Shown: positions 34,300 through 46,149 of the stretch, in pieces
How the letters are laid out: every line of letters starts with the position of its first letter
Position numbering within the stretch: the first letter of the stretch is position 1
Source of the DNA: Lunularia cruciata
Taxonomy: Eukaryota > Streptophyta > Marchantiopsida > Lunulariales > Lunulariaceae
Direction of reading: 5' to 3'
Length of the DNA: 64,000 bases
Assembly: GCA_948567375.1 (NCBI GenBank)
Contig: OX419757.1
Span: 8,246,001 to 8,310,000 of the forward strand
The notes under the pieces: model-generated
The model's database searches: none
What the model saw: the letters and a program-made list of their open reading frames with translations, nothing else
What the model was told of the DNA's origin: nothing
Program-made: the position numbers and the translations under genes

Positions 34300-36760
34300 C
34301 ATGATGCCAATGAAGTGCAATAGATAGGTTCCTAGCAATGCGGAACCTTGCAATTCAAAGAATAGATATGGTCACTAGGATCAAAAATTCTTGAGCCAAC
34401 TTTGCATCATGTTTTTGGCTTGGAAGTAGAACTTGAGTTTTCCAAGGTCATGGCAAAAACCACTTTGATTAGTTGTATAGATGGTCCAAAGGTGGAAGGA
34501 AAGAGAGGAAATTTGACTTTATGGGCTAAGTAAGATTGGACACTTGTGTTGGGGAGAAAAGCAGGAGATGTGACAAGAATCACCTTCAATTAGAAGTGAG
34601 ATCTTGTAGAGGAGACTAAGGTGTTGAAGAGTACCTTCAATGCACCTCACACAAAGAATGGTTAGAGAGGTATAATTTTAATAAAGACCCAACAAGGTGA
34701 AGTATCATTGTGGCTTTGATTGCTATGATGAAGCCAAAGCAAACCACCTACGTTTAAAAGCCACAGTTGGTTTTCTTTCACCTTATGTTTGCAGGCAAAA
34801 AAGTGAACTAGAAAAAGTGCTTCTACCACAAAATGAGATAGATGAGCTTGAATTGGAGGATGAGTTTTCTACCCCATTATTTTGTACCATTTGGAACACA
34901 TCTTTATTTGAGTTTGAATTTGTTTAGCTCCAAGGAGAAGAAGATGGTGTTGCATTTTCATACGGATCTTTTTTGAGATGTAGACAAAGAAGAGAGACAT
35001 TACATGGTAGAGATTAAAGAAGGAGATGATTACTCTGCCAGGACTAGATGGGAGAAGACAATGACAACATCCATCTCAAATTAGAGGAAAAAAAGTAGAT
35101 CCAAGGATATGGTGTCCTTGGTAAAGAAGAGGCAACTTGGAGACTGAACATAAGACAATGTTGGTTGATTTGTCATTGGGAGTTGAGTCAGAGGCAAGAC
35201 AGAGTCCAACTATGGGGACTTGAAGAAAAAAAGCTCACTCTTAAGAGCAAGGAATCAAGCAATGAGAGTGAAGGTAAGCCCAAAGTTCAACAATCAGTAG
35301 AAGAAGTGGTTGAGGAGGAAGATCAGGACTTTCATATGGAGATTGAGTGCATGGAAGGAGGAGACACCTTGTACCTAGAATAACCTAAAGATGACATCTT
35401 GGAAGAGCAGGAGGAAGAGCCAAGAATAGTGTTCCAAAGAGAGGTGAGATTGTGAAGAAGTCTGCATTTTGTGAATGAAGGACCAAGCCAAGTAGAGGAA
35501 GATGAAGAAAGCTCAGAGGAGGTCAATTTGAAGGTAAGGAGATCAAGACTTTGGGTTAAGACACCTGCAAAAACATTTCCTAACAAGTTGAAGATTAGGA
35601 CATATTGAAAGGAGTGAATTATCTATCAAATGTTGTTTATCTCCTATTAGTGTGTTTGCATGAAACGATGAAAGAGATGAAGAAAGATCATTCGGAGGTG
35701 AAGGATGAGCTGCAAGTGGTGAAGGAATTGAATTGATGAAATTCTACAATTGAAGGAATGATTGACCCAATGTGAGGAGGAAGACAAAGTATTTGGGTTG
35801 ATGAAGTGATTCATAGACAAAGTTTGAAGGATTTGCAAGAGAGTTTTGAGAAGCATGGAAATTTCTTGGAATGTTAGAAGGCAGAGTTGAAGGAAGAATT
35901 TGATGATGCTCAACCCAAAATGATGCACTCCAAGACCAAAGCAATTGTACATGAATAGGTAGTGGAGGAGTTGAGATCAATTGCAATGGAGAAAGATTGG
36001 GCCTAACAACAAGAATTAGCAAGCAAAGGATGTTACAAAGAGAGGCTGTGGGATTTGATAAAGCACTTAGAAGCTCAAGTTGTGCACCAAGCTAAAGAGA
36101 AGAAGAAGTTAGAAGTGAAGCATACTGAGGAATTGATGATGCTTTGGTAGAAGTTAAGAGAGGACATGACTTGGGATGAGCCAATCTCACAAAGGAAGTC
36201 AAGATTAGTGGTGGAGATTGTCAACAGATTGAAGCCAATGTTTAGCTCAAGGTCAAAGTATGATTGGAGGAGTCTCTCTTGCATGAGTTGAAGCTATTGG
36301 TGCAAGAGACTCAAAAGCATAAGGGAAATGACATTGATATGAATAATTTGTTAATTTGTTCTTGAAGATAGAGTAGATAGGAAAATAATTGAAGTAGAAG
36401 ACAATATTTTTCTCAGATTAGATTTGGTTAGATCAGAATTACATCAACTTTGCAAGAAGGAGAGTGTAGAAACCTGATCCAAAGTAGTTGAGGTTGGAGT
36501 ACAAGTGACTTTGAATGAATTTTTAGAGTTGTCTAAAATAGATAAGATAGAGAAGGAGAAGATAATTAGCACAATCATGACTTCACTTTCAATTTAGACT
36601 AAACATGTGATAGAAGTAGATGAAGATGTAGAAGTAGTAGATGAACCCAAAGTGCAAGAGGTGCTTGTAGGTAATTTGGGTATAGAAGCCAAAGTTGAGG
36701 TAGTACTTGAGTTGGATTAGGAGTAACTAGTTTCAGATCTAAAAAGGTAGAATGTCAATT
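34300..36760 (+). pseudogene. Repeat-encoded protein, plus copy, heavily mutated
   Basis: The frame homologous to 61048-63493 (minus) is recoverable only through many stops and shifts. Matching blocks in order: FLSQLCIMFLAW followed by SFP (other copy VLSRLWITFLAW, SFP); ALIAMMKPKQTTYV and VFFHLMFAG (other copy ALMAILKPERTTYV, VFFHKLFAG); acidic stretch around 35165-35380; NEGPSQVEEDEESS (EAGPSKVKEEVNESS); LHETMKEMKKDHSEVKDELQV; a coiled coil through 35800-36300; and EDRVDRKIIEVEDN with EVGVQVTL (RTRVDRKISEVEDN, EVGVQMTL). Several stops stand where the other copy has Trp or Gln. The function is unknown; a structural, gag-like role is possible but unproven. Confidence 0.7.
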
Positions 36761-36879
36761 TGGATATGGAGATTGGTAGACAAAAGTTGAAGTAGTTTAG
36801 ACGGTTTTGATAACTTTGCCTATTTAAATTAGTCATTCACAATGTTATATATTTAGTATCAAGTTTTGAAGTTGAGTAA

Positions 36880-37530
36880 AGTGAAGCGCTAACACTCAAT
36901 GCTCGTCATTCTAGCTTAATTTTGAGTATCAATCTTGTCTATATGTTTGTGAATGTGTGGAGAAGTTTGTTTTACATTTGGAGTGTGTTAGATGTTGGAT
37001 TCTATAGCTCTAATTTCCATTTTGTGTGTTTGATCTTGAATGGAGAGCAATAAAAGCAATGCCTTGACAAATTTATGAAGAATTGTAGTGTTGGTAGCAT
37101 TTTTCATTTGTGGGTATAGGTGCTAGATTGATGCAAAGTTCTCTAATTAAGGAAGTTGTACCTTTAGTGGAGGAGTGGGATGCAATTCCAATGCAATGCC
37201 ACTTTGTGGTGAAGTAGCCTGCTTGAAGCAACTGAATCATCGTAGTCAATATCAATTTCAAGAGGATATGAAGAATTGTGATTTTGGGTGATGAAAATTA
37301 TGACAAGAGTTGTTGTTGAGCGCTTGTTACTCTCTTTTGTGTGGTTTCTATCCAAGAGGCTAAAGACACAACCAAGAAGAACTGAAGTATTTATTTTACT
37401 TTGTATTTGACCATTCTTGACCAATATCTTTGAAGGAATGAAAAATTAATCATCAATTACTGCAAAAGTGATACTTGCTAGGTTGTCATACAAGAACATG
37501 GCCTAAAGATCTTTGTTGCCATCAACCTTC
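36880..37530 (+). repeat. Conserved 3' tail of the coding repeat, plus copy
   Basis: Matches the minus strand of 60245-60880 closely without a shared reading frame: AGATGTTGGATTC, TGTGTGTTTGATCTTGA, AAAGCAATGCCTTGACA, AATTGTAGTGTTGGT, AAGGAAGTTGT, CCTTTAGTGGAGG and GCAAAAGTGATAxTTGC are shared. It may be a 3' untranslated region or part of an LTR. Confidence 0.75.
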
Positions 37531-37721
37531 AACTTGTAAGAGTTATCTTTGAGGAGGAATTTCTATAAATGCAAGTTGGGGATTATATCTATATGGTTAC
37601 CAGTTTAAATGAAGTGAACTTTATTTTGTTAGAAGAGGCTTCATAAGAGCTTTCTATTGACACCAAAATCATAACATTTGGAGGTATGTAGCAAAATTTA
37701 CAACCATATGGATGTTGAGCT

Positions 37722-38425
37722 CACACCTTGACTTAGACCTCATACTTGTAAGATGTAATTCATACTTCTTGTACTTGTTCTCATCGTAGACCTCATACTT
37801 AACTTTTACTAAGATCTTGTACTATTTATCTCAAATCTCATACCACTCATCTTGTACCTCAAACCTTGTACTTAGACTCTATACATGCCTCATACTTATC
37901 TCAGACTCACACCTCATACTTGATCCCATTGTAACTTGTACTTGTGCTCATCTCAGTCCTCATACATGTCTTGTATAAAGACCTTGTACCACTTGTCTCA
38001 TATTTCTTACTACTAACCTTGTTCCTTAGACCTCCTACTCATCTTCTACTCATACCTCATACTATTCAACTAATACTCAGACCTCTTACTTGTGCCTTGT
38101 ATCACACCTTGTATTCCTCATACTCGTAATCATTTCCTACCTCACCTTGTATCTCAAGCTTGCACTTGGACATTGTATCTCATCTCATATCGCAGCTTGT
38201 ATCTCATCTCTTACGTAACCTCATATTTTGTTTCTCATTTATAACCTTGTTTTCATTTCTCATTTATAACCTTGTACTTCTTGTACCTCATATTCATCTT
38301 GTACTTGGACCTCATACTATTTTTCTTTTACTCAGACCTTGTACTATTCATCTTGTACCTCAACACCTCATACTCATCTTGTTTCTTGTACTATTTATTT
38401 CTTGTTTCTTGTACCTCATATCTTG
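37722..38425. repeat. Degenerate minisatellite, CTTGTAC / CCTCATACT
   Basis: About 700 bp built from irregular alternation of CTTGTAC-, CCTCATACT- and CATCTTGTA-like phrases at 10-25 bp spacing, strongly pyrimidine-biased on the plus strand. No fixed period remains. It begins about 190 bp after the coding repeat ends. Open frames here are repeat by-products. Confidence 0.85.
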
Positions 38426-38699
38426 GGCCAGATTGTCTTGCATACAAGTAATGCCATTGACAACTTCATACAAAATGAGCAGCACCCAACCTTGTCACAA
38501 ACATCTAAGAGCTATTTCGTAGATATGCCATGGTAGTTTTCATAGTTGTAGTACATGAGATGTTGTATCTATACATATTTTAATACATAGAAGTTAGGCT
38601 ACAATACAAAGATATTGTATTATGCCTATCATGTGACATAATAGTGGCAAATGACAAGAAGCAAGGTGGTCATTCCATGTGGCCCATCCTATTGAAGAT

Positions 38700-39235
38700 T
38701 AGTTTTAGGGTTAGATACGTAGATAAAATGTGATTAGCAATGAGAGGCTTAGATGTAATTAGGCATTTTTAGTACATTGTAGCCATTTGATTTCTTTGCC
38801 GGCTAAGTAGGATTGTATATAGGGCTTAGACCCAATGTTCATAGGGTTTATTTGGTGCATCTTTTCATTGTAGTAAATGAGGTTTATACCATCAAGATTG
38901 TCAAGTTGGTATATGTGTATTAGTTTGCACTTTGTATGAGTGATTGCATGCTTGATTGAGTAGGAGTGAGGAATCTTGAAGTATGAACACAAGCATTGGA
39001 GTGATGGAAATCATTTATGTGGAACTAGAGTGTGCAACTCTAGAGGCTCTATAGAGGTCAAGAACAATATAGAGATAGGTTGACACACACACCTAGAGTA
39101 TCATAAAGTCACACTTATGTGTAAGATTCAATAGCATAGCCACTCAAGATTCTTGTGATGTTCTACCTTCTAGGAAGGATGGAACACCATGTCACAATTG
39201 TAGATGGTAGAATGATTTACCCTTAGGAGATCTTA
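38700..39235 (+). repeat. Dispersed repeat, plus copy (partner 27180-27715)
   Basis: Inverted relative to its partner 11 kb away and sharing TTTAGGGTTAG, TGTGATTAGCA, GGTTTATACCATCAAGA, TTTGCACTTTGTA, GATTGCATGCTT and TAGGAGTGAGGAATCTTG. No coding content. Probably one LTR or non-autonomous element of a further family. Confidence 0.85.
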
Positions 39236-39907
39236 CACTCTCTTAGTTTGTGCATTCTAAGACACTATTCATGAGATACCTTAATATTGTCTCTCTCTCT
39301 CTCTTGACATTTTGAACAAATTGCCTCCATTCTTAGACTAGTTCACTCTAAACTCTTGATGTTGTCTTGGCCTCTATGAGAATGGTCTCTTTGCCAATTT
39401 TTGGGAATCAATATTTGTTTGTAGAGTTTTTTTCACTCTAAACAATAGAGCTCTATGCAATCCTTTGTAGGATTTGCCTCTCTCCTTGATATTATGAAAG
39501 TTGTCTTTAGTTGTCTTTATTTCAAACTCTAGATTTCTTTCCTTCTAAATTGTAATTGAAGGAATGTATGAATGGCATCTCTCTCCATTTATGAAAAATC
39601 ATCTATGTTTGCACTTCCCTCTAAACACTCAATTTATATTTGCTCCTCTATGGGAAAGCCTCTCTATTGCTTTCTATATAGTCTTCTACCAAAATTGACT
39701 TTGGATAATTCTAGGATGGGCTGATCAAATTGTAAAATCTTTTGAATAAGCACACTTGCTTCGTACAAATGGACAAGCTCCTCTATTAGCTCAATTTTCA
39801 CATGTATCCTTGACATAAAGTAAATAACTCTATTAGCACAAGTAGGAAAAACCCTCTGAGAGCATACACCAGATGTCATCAATAGCACACCACAAGAGAT
39901 TTGAAAT
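39236..39907. other. CT-rich stretch, no gene
   Basis: Contains a (CT)n tract near 39292-39303 and repeated CTCTCTxxATT phrases; otherwise nothing recognised. Confidence 0.4.
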
Positions 39908-40240
39908 TCAAATCAACACACAAAAGTGACTCCAACCAATAAATGAGTGAGCACATACACTAAACAAGCAACCCAACCACAAGCTGAGAAAATCTTGCCC
40001 AAACTCAGGCGGACCTAGCCCCATTTGGGCAGGTCCATATTCAACTCGGAAGGAAACACTCCCAACCCGGACAGATCCACTAACCAACCCTAACAAATCC
40101 ATCTTGAAACTAGGCAAATCCAATCTAGAACCAGGCAAACCCACCCCCAACTAGATAGATCCATCCATAGTCAGATAGACCCACCTCCAATTGGGCTAAT
40201 CTTATCCAAAGTCAAGCAAATTTAATCCAAAGTTGCAAGA
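39908..40240 (-). repeat. Degenerate repeat with a period near 21-22 bp
   Basis: Phrases such as AACTAGGCAAATCCA, AACCAGGCAAACCCA, AACTAGATAGATCCA and AGTCAGATAGACCCA recur about every 21-22 bp. On the minus strand this leaves an 80-codon frame (39908-40150) with a seven-residue rhythm rich in Gly and Asp-Leu. The period being a multiple of three explains the open frame without requiring a gene. Confidence 0.75.
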
Positions 40241-42398
40241 CCCAATTTAGGAACCTAGTGGATGGAATCCCTAGCCGGGTAGAACTATTCTTGCAATGAG
40301 CACCTCCGACCTCTATACATGCAAACACAGTAAAAAATGGGTGGATCCATTTGGAATATAAAAACACAATTTCATCAACCATATTTTCAAAACCTTGGGC
40401 AAGACAATTTAACTTTATTCATTCATAGGCTCATAAAAAATCCACCAATTGCTCAGTTTAACTCCAAGCAAGTCTATACAATTGATTGTCTTGTTTCTTC
40501 TCTGATATAACTAATGCTCCCAATACCAACCCTTATGTGAGGATGATTCTATGCAACTACATTTATGAATTGAAGGCATCTACTTCATCTCTAATTAATT
40601 CCTTGTCATCATCCCACATATCTCATGTAATAATTAAAATGTTGTGCAATATAACCCATGTGGATATCCATCCCAAGAGGTAGGGACTAATTTTTTTGGT
40701 TTTTAGTTTAACCCTCAACTCCCACAAATTTGCCAATGTGCTTTCAATATACAAATGTAGTGTTCATTTAGAGACCTTGTTTGAGCCACACATGGGTTGA
40801 AATCCTTCCTTTCTTGCATGTTAACAATTTTGCATGGATCTAAAACAACAAAACTACTCATCCCTCAACTGCTCTTCCACACCTGTTCTCTCCTCTTCCT
40901 TTGCCTCATCCAAAACCAAGAGGTTTGGTTCCAATCATTCATGCACCACTTACTTTATCTCTCTTTCTCTATCTATGATACAATATTTCACTCTTTATCT
41001 CTCTCACCTCATTTCCAAAAGACCAAGATGACAACTGACATAACTCTCACTTGCAAGGTTGTCAACCAATTTTATTGACCAACAAATACAATAAGAAGGA
41101 CGACAAAGAACCAAACACAAAAAGCAGTTTGTCTTTCTTGTCTTTGTCCTTCCTCTCAGAGATGACAACAAGCACTGCTCCACTCCACCACAATCACACT
41201 ATATACCAATGAAATATGATGAAATGAAATTTTCCTCTCTCTATCTTCTCTCTTTTTCTATAATCACAACAAACGATAACACCAATATATCAATGATCAT
41301 GCCCTTTGTCTATTATCTCTTCCTTCTCTTGCATCAAAGCACACTCCCTCTACAACCCTGCCTACACTACCTAATGCCCATTCCTTCTCTCCCACTTCTA
41401 CTCTTTGAAAATGAGGTTCATAACCTTCACCTTGCTCAAGTTTATACTATCAATCTGGATGATTGCTACCTTTTGCCATTGACTTTGACACCCTTCAAAA
41501 TCCCTCATTGAAAATTGATGTCATTCTCACTTTCACATATCTTGCATATACTATCACTCTCACTCTTACATAGCCTGTGCATACCCGGGCCCCTTCATAG
41601 TCCAAAGTATCCCTAGCAAATTCCACTACATCCAATAATTTTGCAAAACACAAACGTAGGTGCCTTTATGATTTAGGGTGGACTAAACCTCCAACATGTT
41701 TAAACATGTCATATCTTGACATGAATCTGCCATTCTTGGGCAAATGTCACATTGGTCATTAGACACCCACTCAAGAATCACTCGTCAATCACCATTAGAC
41801 ATAAATGTCAATATTTAATACACTCAATTTTCAAAACCAAAGCTTTGAATATACAATTCTTTTTACCTGCAAAGAACTAGATAATTTTTCACTTGTCATC
41901 ACACATCACTTGACCATTGATTGAGTATGAGCCATTTATACTAAAGTAAACTTCCCCATCAATAGTGTGTTGTTGCGCCAAAGGAAAGAAAGTATTATCC
42001 AATTACCTTACACACCTTGGAAACCCTATCTTTGCAAGCACGGATGAAATTCTAGCCCTCTCCTCATTCTTTGCCCATTGCACTTTCTTTCTAAGAACAA
42101 AACAATATGGTTATGATTATTCTTTGAGTAAATTTTGTTGTGGATCTTGAACTAATTCCCCATAAGTTCATTCCCTTCGGCAACATAGACTCCATTTCCA
42201 TTATGTCCAAATAGATCTAGTGCTAATGCAAATTGCAACCATATAGGTGTTTGATATGTTTGTGGATCCACCTTCTTTTGAAGAAAGTGTGTTCTTTGAG
42301 TAGATTCACTAAAGTACCAAATGAGCATAAATCCATTCTCACTAGTTGTTGACCGCAAGAGGATCAAGCACAGAGAAGAATTATTTACAAACTTTGTA
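40241..42398. other. Long unannotated stretch
   Basis: AT-rich, with pyrimidine-rich runs on the plus strand (40800-41500). Several frames of 60-100 codons occur, none with a recognised motif. Confidence 0.4.
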
Positions 42399-42544
42399 CT
42401 TCACTATATTTGTATCCATTCCTTTAAATATCACCCTTCGTGGATAAATCACACCATTTAAAAAGCATATTCTTCACTACATTTGCATCCATTCCTTCAA
42501 ATATCACCTTTTGAGGATAAATCCACACCATTTAAAAAGCATAT
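42399..42544. repeat. 73-bp tandem duplication
   Basis: 42399-42471 and 42472-42544 are adjacent copies beginning CTTCACTA and ending CCATTTAAAAAGCATAT, with about eight differences. Confidence 0.9.
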
Positions 42545-43712
42545 CTATATTATCCATGTACTTTTTTCCTTCTCTCCGATTCCCTATCCCAATCCCACTC
42601 ATACTCGAACCATTCCTCTACACTATTCTTATATTCCGCAATTTCAACGTGCATTTTCCTTTCAATTCTTTCCATAGCAGTTTCTAGTTACTAAGGTGGA
42701 GCATTGTGAATAAAAGAAACAAAAATTGGAACCCAAGTTCCAGAATTTCCCACTCGGATTGCAGGTGCGTCCTCACAACTACCCTAAACCTCAGTTGCAT
42801 CACCCATTGCATCACCATCACAGGAAGTATAGAAGCGTGCTTTTGACAGGAGGAGACGAAATTCCAACAAAAACTGCAGGAACTGCAGCCTCCCCAGATT
42901 GTAGCTTCTTGCTCTAGAGAGAAATTTGACATCGGAATAAGGGGACCAGGCTTGGAAGGATAGAGAAACAAAGCATTTCAATTTCTCACATCTACAGGAT
43001 TTACAGAAAGGATTTAAAATTTCATCAATGGCTATAATAAATATTACAATAGGTCCGATGATTAAAAGACATTATGTAAATATTCATGATAGCCATAAGA
43101 ATTTGCAGGTGTTGGAAAGATGACCCGTACCCGGTTTCTTATTGCTATGGGACATAGCCTGTTAAAAATGCAAGTATCAGGCGCCAGCCGCCAGTAAAAC
43201 TTTACTCGACCTCCTGTATCTCTTTTTTTCGGAATGTTTAATGCCGCAGCAATTGTCTAACTGAAACTCCCTACTGTGTGCTAGCCTTCCTAGACATCAG
43301 ATCTGACCACAAAAACGACATTTCTGATCGCTTATCATTATCCATCTCAAGACTAGCTCCCAAACAGTAAAAAACATTCGTTCAGTCCGAAGGGAGAAGT
43401 TTCCCTTCCATTCAGTGAGAGGTTGCCGTCAAGATCCGGTGGTACTCGAATACTGACCCGTCCATGCATGCTCCGTAGACATTCGACCAAGTCAGTCTTC
43501 GAATACTACTGTCCCGATTCGAGGTGGCACATCAGACCCGATTGAATCCATATGCAGCTGTTGGATAAAATTAAGAAGTGGCAAGAGGGACACAAGGTAT
43601 GTTAAACGCGGTTTCTGTCACATGCTATACATAATTAAATATCATATGAAACAAACAGACTGCGCGAGTGTTTCAGAATCCTTAAGACTGTATCCTCAGT
43701 TCCAGGCGTGAC
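42545..43712. other. Unique stretch, no recognised gene
   Basis: Composition shifts to more balanced base use from about 42700. Open frames at 42684-42971 on both strands overlap each other and show no family features. Confidence 0.4.
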
Positions 43713-43779
43713 AAGGACAGTAAGATAAAGTTTATCTCGATTAGTTATAAGGACAGTAAGATAAAGTTTATCTCGATTA
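43713..43779. repeat. 31-bp direct repeat with internal palindrome
   Basis: 43713-43743 and 43749-43779 are identical (AAGGACAGTAAGATAAAG...). Each holds the short palindrome GATAAAGTTTATC. Confidence 0.9.
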
Positions 43780-44448
43780 AAATAACCGAACAGTTCATAC
43801 AAGTACCTGGATATACCATATATAGTTGACAACGTCTGGTTGAAACAGTGTACGACAAGCAATGAACTTGAAACAATAATAGTGGTCTCCATAATGAGCA
43901 AGTTGGACAGCGATTGCAACTTGCTCAGAACTTATTCATAAAGAATCAAAAGCTAGAATCTCATCGAAGCAGTTTTTGGCACTACCTGAATTACGGCAGT
44001 ACAGTACTATAACTTGGCCAAAGCAGGGCTGTCTGGATATAATTCAACTTATCTCGTCTCCTGCAAAGAGGGGCGGACGGCACCTCAATCTCAGTGGACT
44101 GGTAGGAGCTGCAATTCACAATCACTACCTTCGTAAAGGCAAAATTTGCAAGTTATTGTAGGTCTGTGTGTACGGATTACAATTGAGCAATACAAGAGCA
44201 TTTTGATGACCACCATCACGAGATTTCAAAATTGATCGTTCAATCTCTGGGTACTCATTGACAAGGTGACGGTTACCATCACCCTAAGTAATGGATCTAT
44301 TTCTTCCAACCATTTTGTGGGGAAAGAGGTAGTGAGTTCCCGCACAGCGAAAGTTAAGTGTGATGATTTCAGATGTCTTCACGACTGTAACAGCACCTTA
44401 CGGCCGTATGCTCGAGTAAAGAAGTTCAATAGCCTTTTCTCAGCCCGG
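43780..44448. other. Unique stretch before the tRNA-like gene
   Basis: No gene or repeat was recognised. It would contain any 5' element of the tRNA-like sequence, but tRNA promoters are internal. Confidence 0.4.
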
Positions 44449-44521
44449 GCACCCGTGGCCTAATGGATAATGCATCTGACAACTAGTTAGGGGGTTGCGG
44501 GTTCGAGTCCCACCGGGTGAG
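44449..44521 (+). tRNA. tRNA-Arg-like gene, probably a pseudogene
   Basis: 73 nt with tRNA proportions. The acceptor stem GCACCCG pairs with CGGGTG(A) in six of seven positions. Box A is TGGCCTAATGG and box B is a perfect GGTTCGAGTCC. The body resembles plant tRNA-Arg (GTGGCCTAATGGATAA is the arginine-type D arm). The anticodon arm TCTGA/TTAGG closes with G-U pairs, and the loop reads CAACTAG: position 33 is A instead of the near-invariant T, and the nominal anticodon 34-36 is ACT rather than the expected arginine TCT. The D stem also has a mismatch. It was probably transcribable, but decoding is doubtful. Confidence 0.75.
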
Positions 44522-44573
44522 CTCGTCATCTCGTAAGGCTTTGCATCAATCCATCCTTAACTCAAAATATAGC

Positions 44574-45113
44574 GTACCAGTAAACTATCTTACGTTCTTT
44601 GGCTTTTCAATATTTCGACTCTAATTCCTTTAATTTAGAGATGACTTCAACGATCTAGTAGTGGCTAGAACTTATTGCACAGTAAACATAAGGATTCGTG
44701 AATATGTAGTTCCAACTAGAAGAGTAAGACACAATTCTGCTTGGTCCAGTATACACCTCATTACATTTTGCAATTCTAGATGCTCCTTCCCTTGTAGTAA
44801 TTTGGGTTTTGGTTCTTGAAATATGACCTTTCCTCTCTTTCAGCAAATGACGAGTACCACAAAAGAATACAAACACGAAGTAGATATAGCTTTTGAATAC
44901 ATATAACCATGTAACGACCCGTTTCTGCAGCCACACCCTCCGATAACTCTTGTATTGTTCAACGGTTCCTACCTGACTCCAGCCCACCTTCTTAATCTTT
45001 CTCGTTCGCACACTGCTTACTGGCTGTACCAGTAAACTAACTTTCGTTCTTTGGCTTTTCAATATTTCGACTCTAATTCCTTTAATCCTCGTTCGCACAC
45101 TGCTTACTGGCTG
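44574..45113. repeat. Interleaved direct repeats right of the tRNA
   Basis: GTACCAGTAAACTA...CTTTGGCTTTTCAATATTTC...TTTAAT occurs at 44574-44634 and 45026-45086. A second unit, CTCGTTCGCACACTGCTTAC, occurs at 45001 and 45088. The minus-strand frame of 157 codons across 44655-45128 includes both repeats and has no recognised domain. Confidence 0.85.
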
Positions 45114-45293
45114 GCTCTTACTGAACATTTTCTATTTATCGTTGTAGTTTGCATAGATGTTCTTGATTTCCCTCTGTGTTTACTAGTCCACTCGCTATAT
45201 GTGATTCTCAATTTATTTCAATTATGTCTTTGCTACAAGTTACATTCAATATATTCTACCACATGGATTCAACTCTACTCTAGCATTGTGACT

Positions 45294-45521
45294 CATGTAC
45301 ATATTGCTTATTGATCATTTGCATTTCATGAGTTTTGGATAACACGTTTCCAAAACGGCTTATGCTTTCATATACCTATACATAACCATTTAACATGTAA
45401 CTAAACCCATGTACATATTGCTTATTGATCATTTGCATTTCATGCGTTTTGGATAACACGTTTCCAAAACGGCTTATGCTTTCATATACCTATACATAAC
45501 CATTTAACATGTAACTAAACC
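45294..45521. repeat. 114-bp tandem duplication
   Basis: 45294-45407 and 45408-45521 are head-to-tail copies starting CATGTACATATTGC that differ at a single base seen by eye (GAG against GCG in the TTTCATGxG region). The near identity points to a recent event. Confidence 0.95.
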
Positions 45522-46124
45522 CTTTATTCCACTGGATTAATCATGGCACACTTGCAGCTGTTACTCCATAAAGACTTGATTCAATTCATTATTATAGCTT
45601 TACAAGCGTGGACTTTAAGGACTTTCTGCATTATATATAAAGTTCAAGGTGAACAGGGAAATATATGAGGCGATCGACAACTTTCCAATCAGAGAGATTA
45701 AAAATGATTTTTTCCAATCCTGTGTCATTATTTCTATATCAAATGTCACCTTGCTGCACAGTTCATACAACTACATTCGTAGCGAAATCACCTAGAAATG
45801 ATGATCCTTGGAAATCTTGGTCTATGCAGATCTCGTAGGACTAATCATTAGATTGGACCCGCATGTTCTTGTGACAAAGCATGATAAATCATTCACAAGA
45901 ATCCTTTGAGAACACCAAAAAATCTGTACATTGTGCATTCGCAATGATCTTTAGATCATCCTACGATCAGTGGACTTTGGGTCTCGAGCTTTTCTCGACT
46001 TTGAATTACAAAGCTTTTTGCTCAAATGCCAGGCCAGGGTCACTTCCTGAGAAGCAAAGCGGGGTTTCACTTCTATAACGATGCTGCTTGCCCACCCGCT
46101 TGCAGTATTATGTGTTCAGATCAC
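45522..46124. other. Unique stretch, no recognised gene
   Basis: Short frames only; no motif recognised. Confidence 0.4.
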
Positions 46125-46149
46125 TGTAGTGGCCATGTTGGCCACTACA
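46125..46149. repeat. Perfect 11-bp hairpin
   Basis: TGTAGTGGCCA and TGGCCACTACA are reverse complements separated by TGT. No T run follows that would suggest a Pol III stop. Confidence 0.85.

Larger units (their letters stand above)
33777..37530 (+). mobile_element. Unrecognised coding repeat, plus copy
   Basis: Aligns along its whole length with the minus strand of 60245-63905. It starts TGTGGTATTCACA (33777-33789), followed by a T-rich run and AGAGAAGAAGTGTA, as in the other copy. It then carries the remains of one long protein frame (about 34300-36760) and a conserved non-coding tail (about 36880-37530). No reverse transcriptase, integrase or transposase is visible between its limits. 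Neither terminal inverted repeats nor a second copy of the left end were found downstream, so its mode of movement is unknown. Confidence 0.75.

Noticed and set aside
34697-34927. 76-codon frame with several Glu/Leu residues
   Set aside because: The frame that aligns with the other copy of the repeat is a different one (ALIAMMKPKQTTYV, VFFHLMFAG); this one is a shadow.
44655-45128. 157-codon minus-strand frame starting with ATG
   Set aside because: It overlaps the direct repeats, has no recognisable domain, and one frame of this length is expected by chance in 64 kb.
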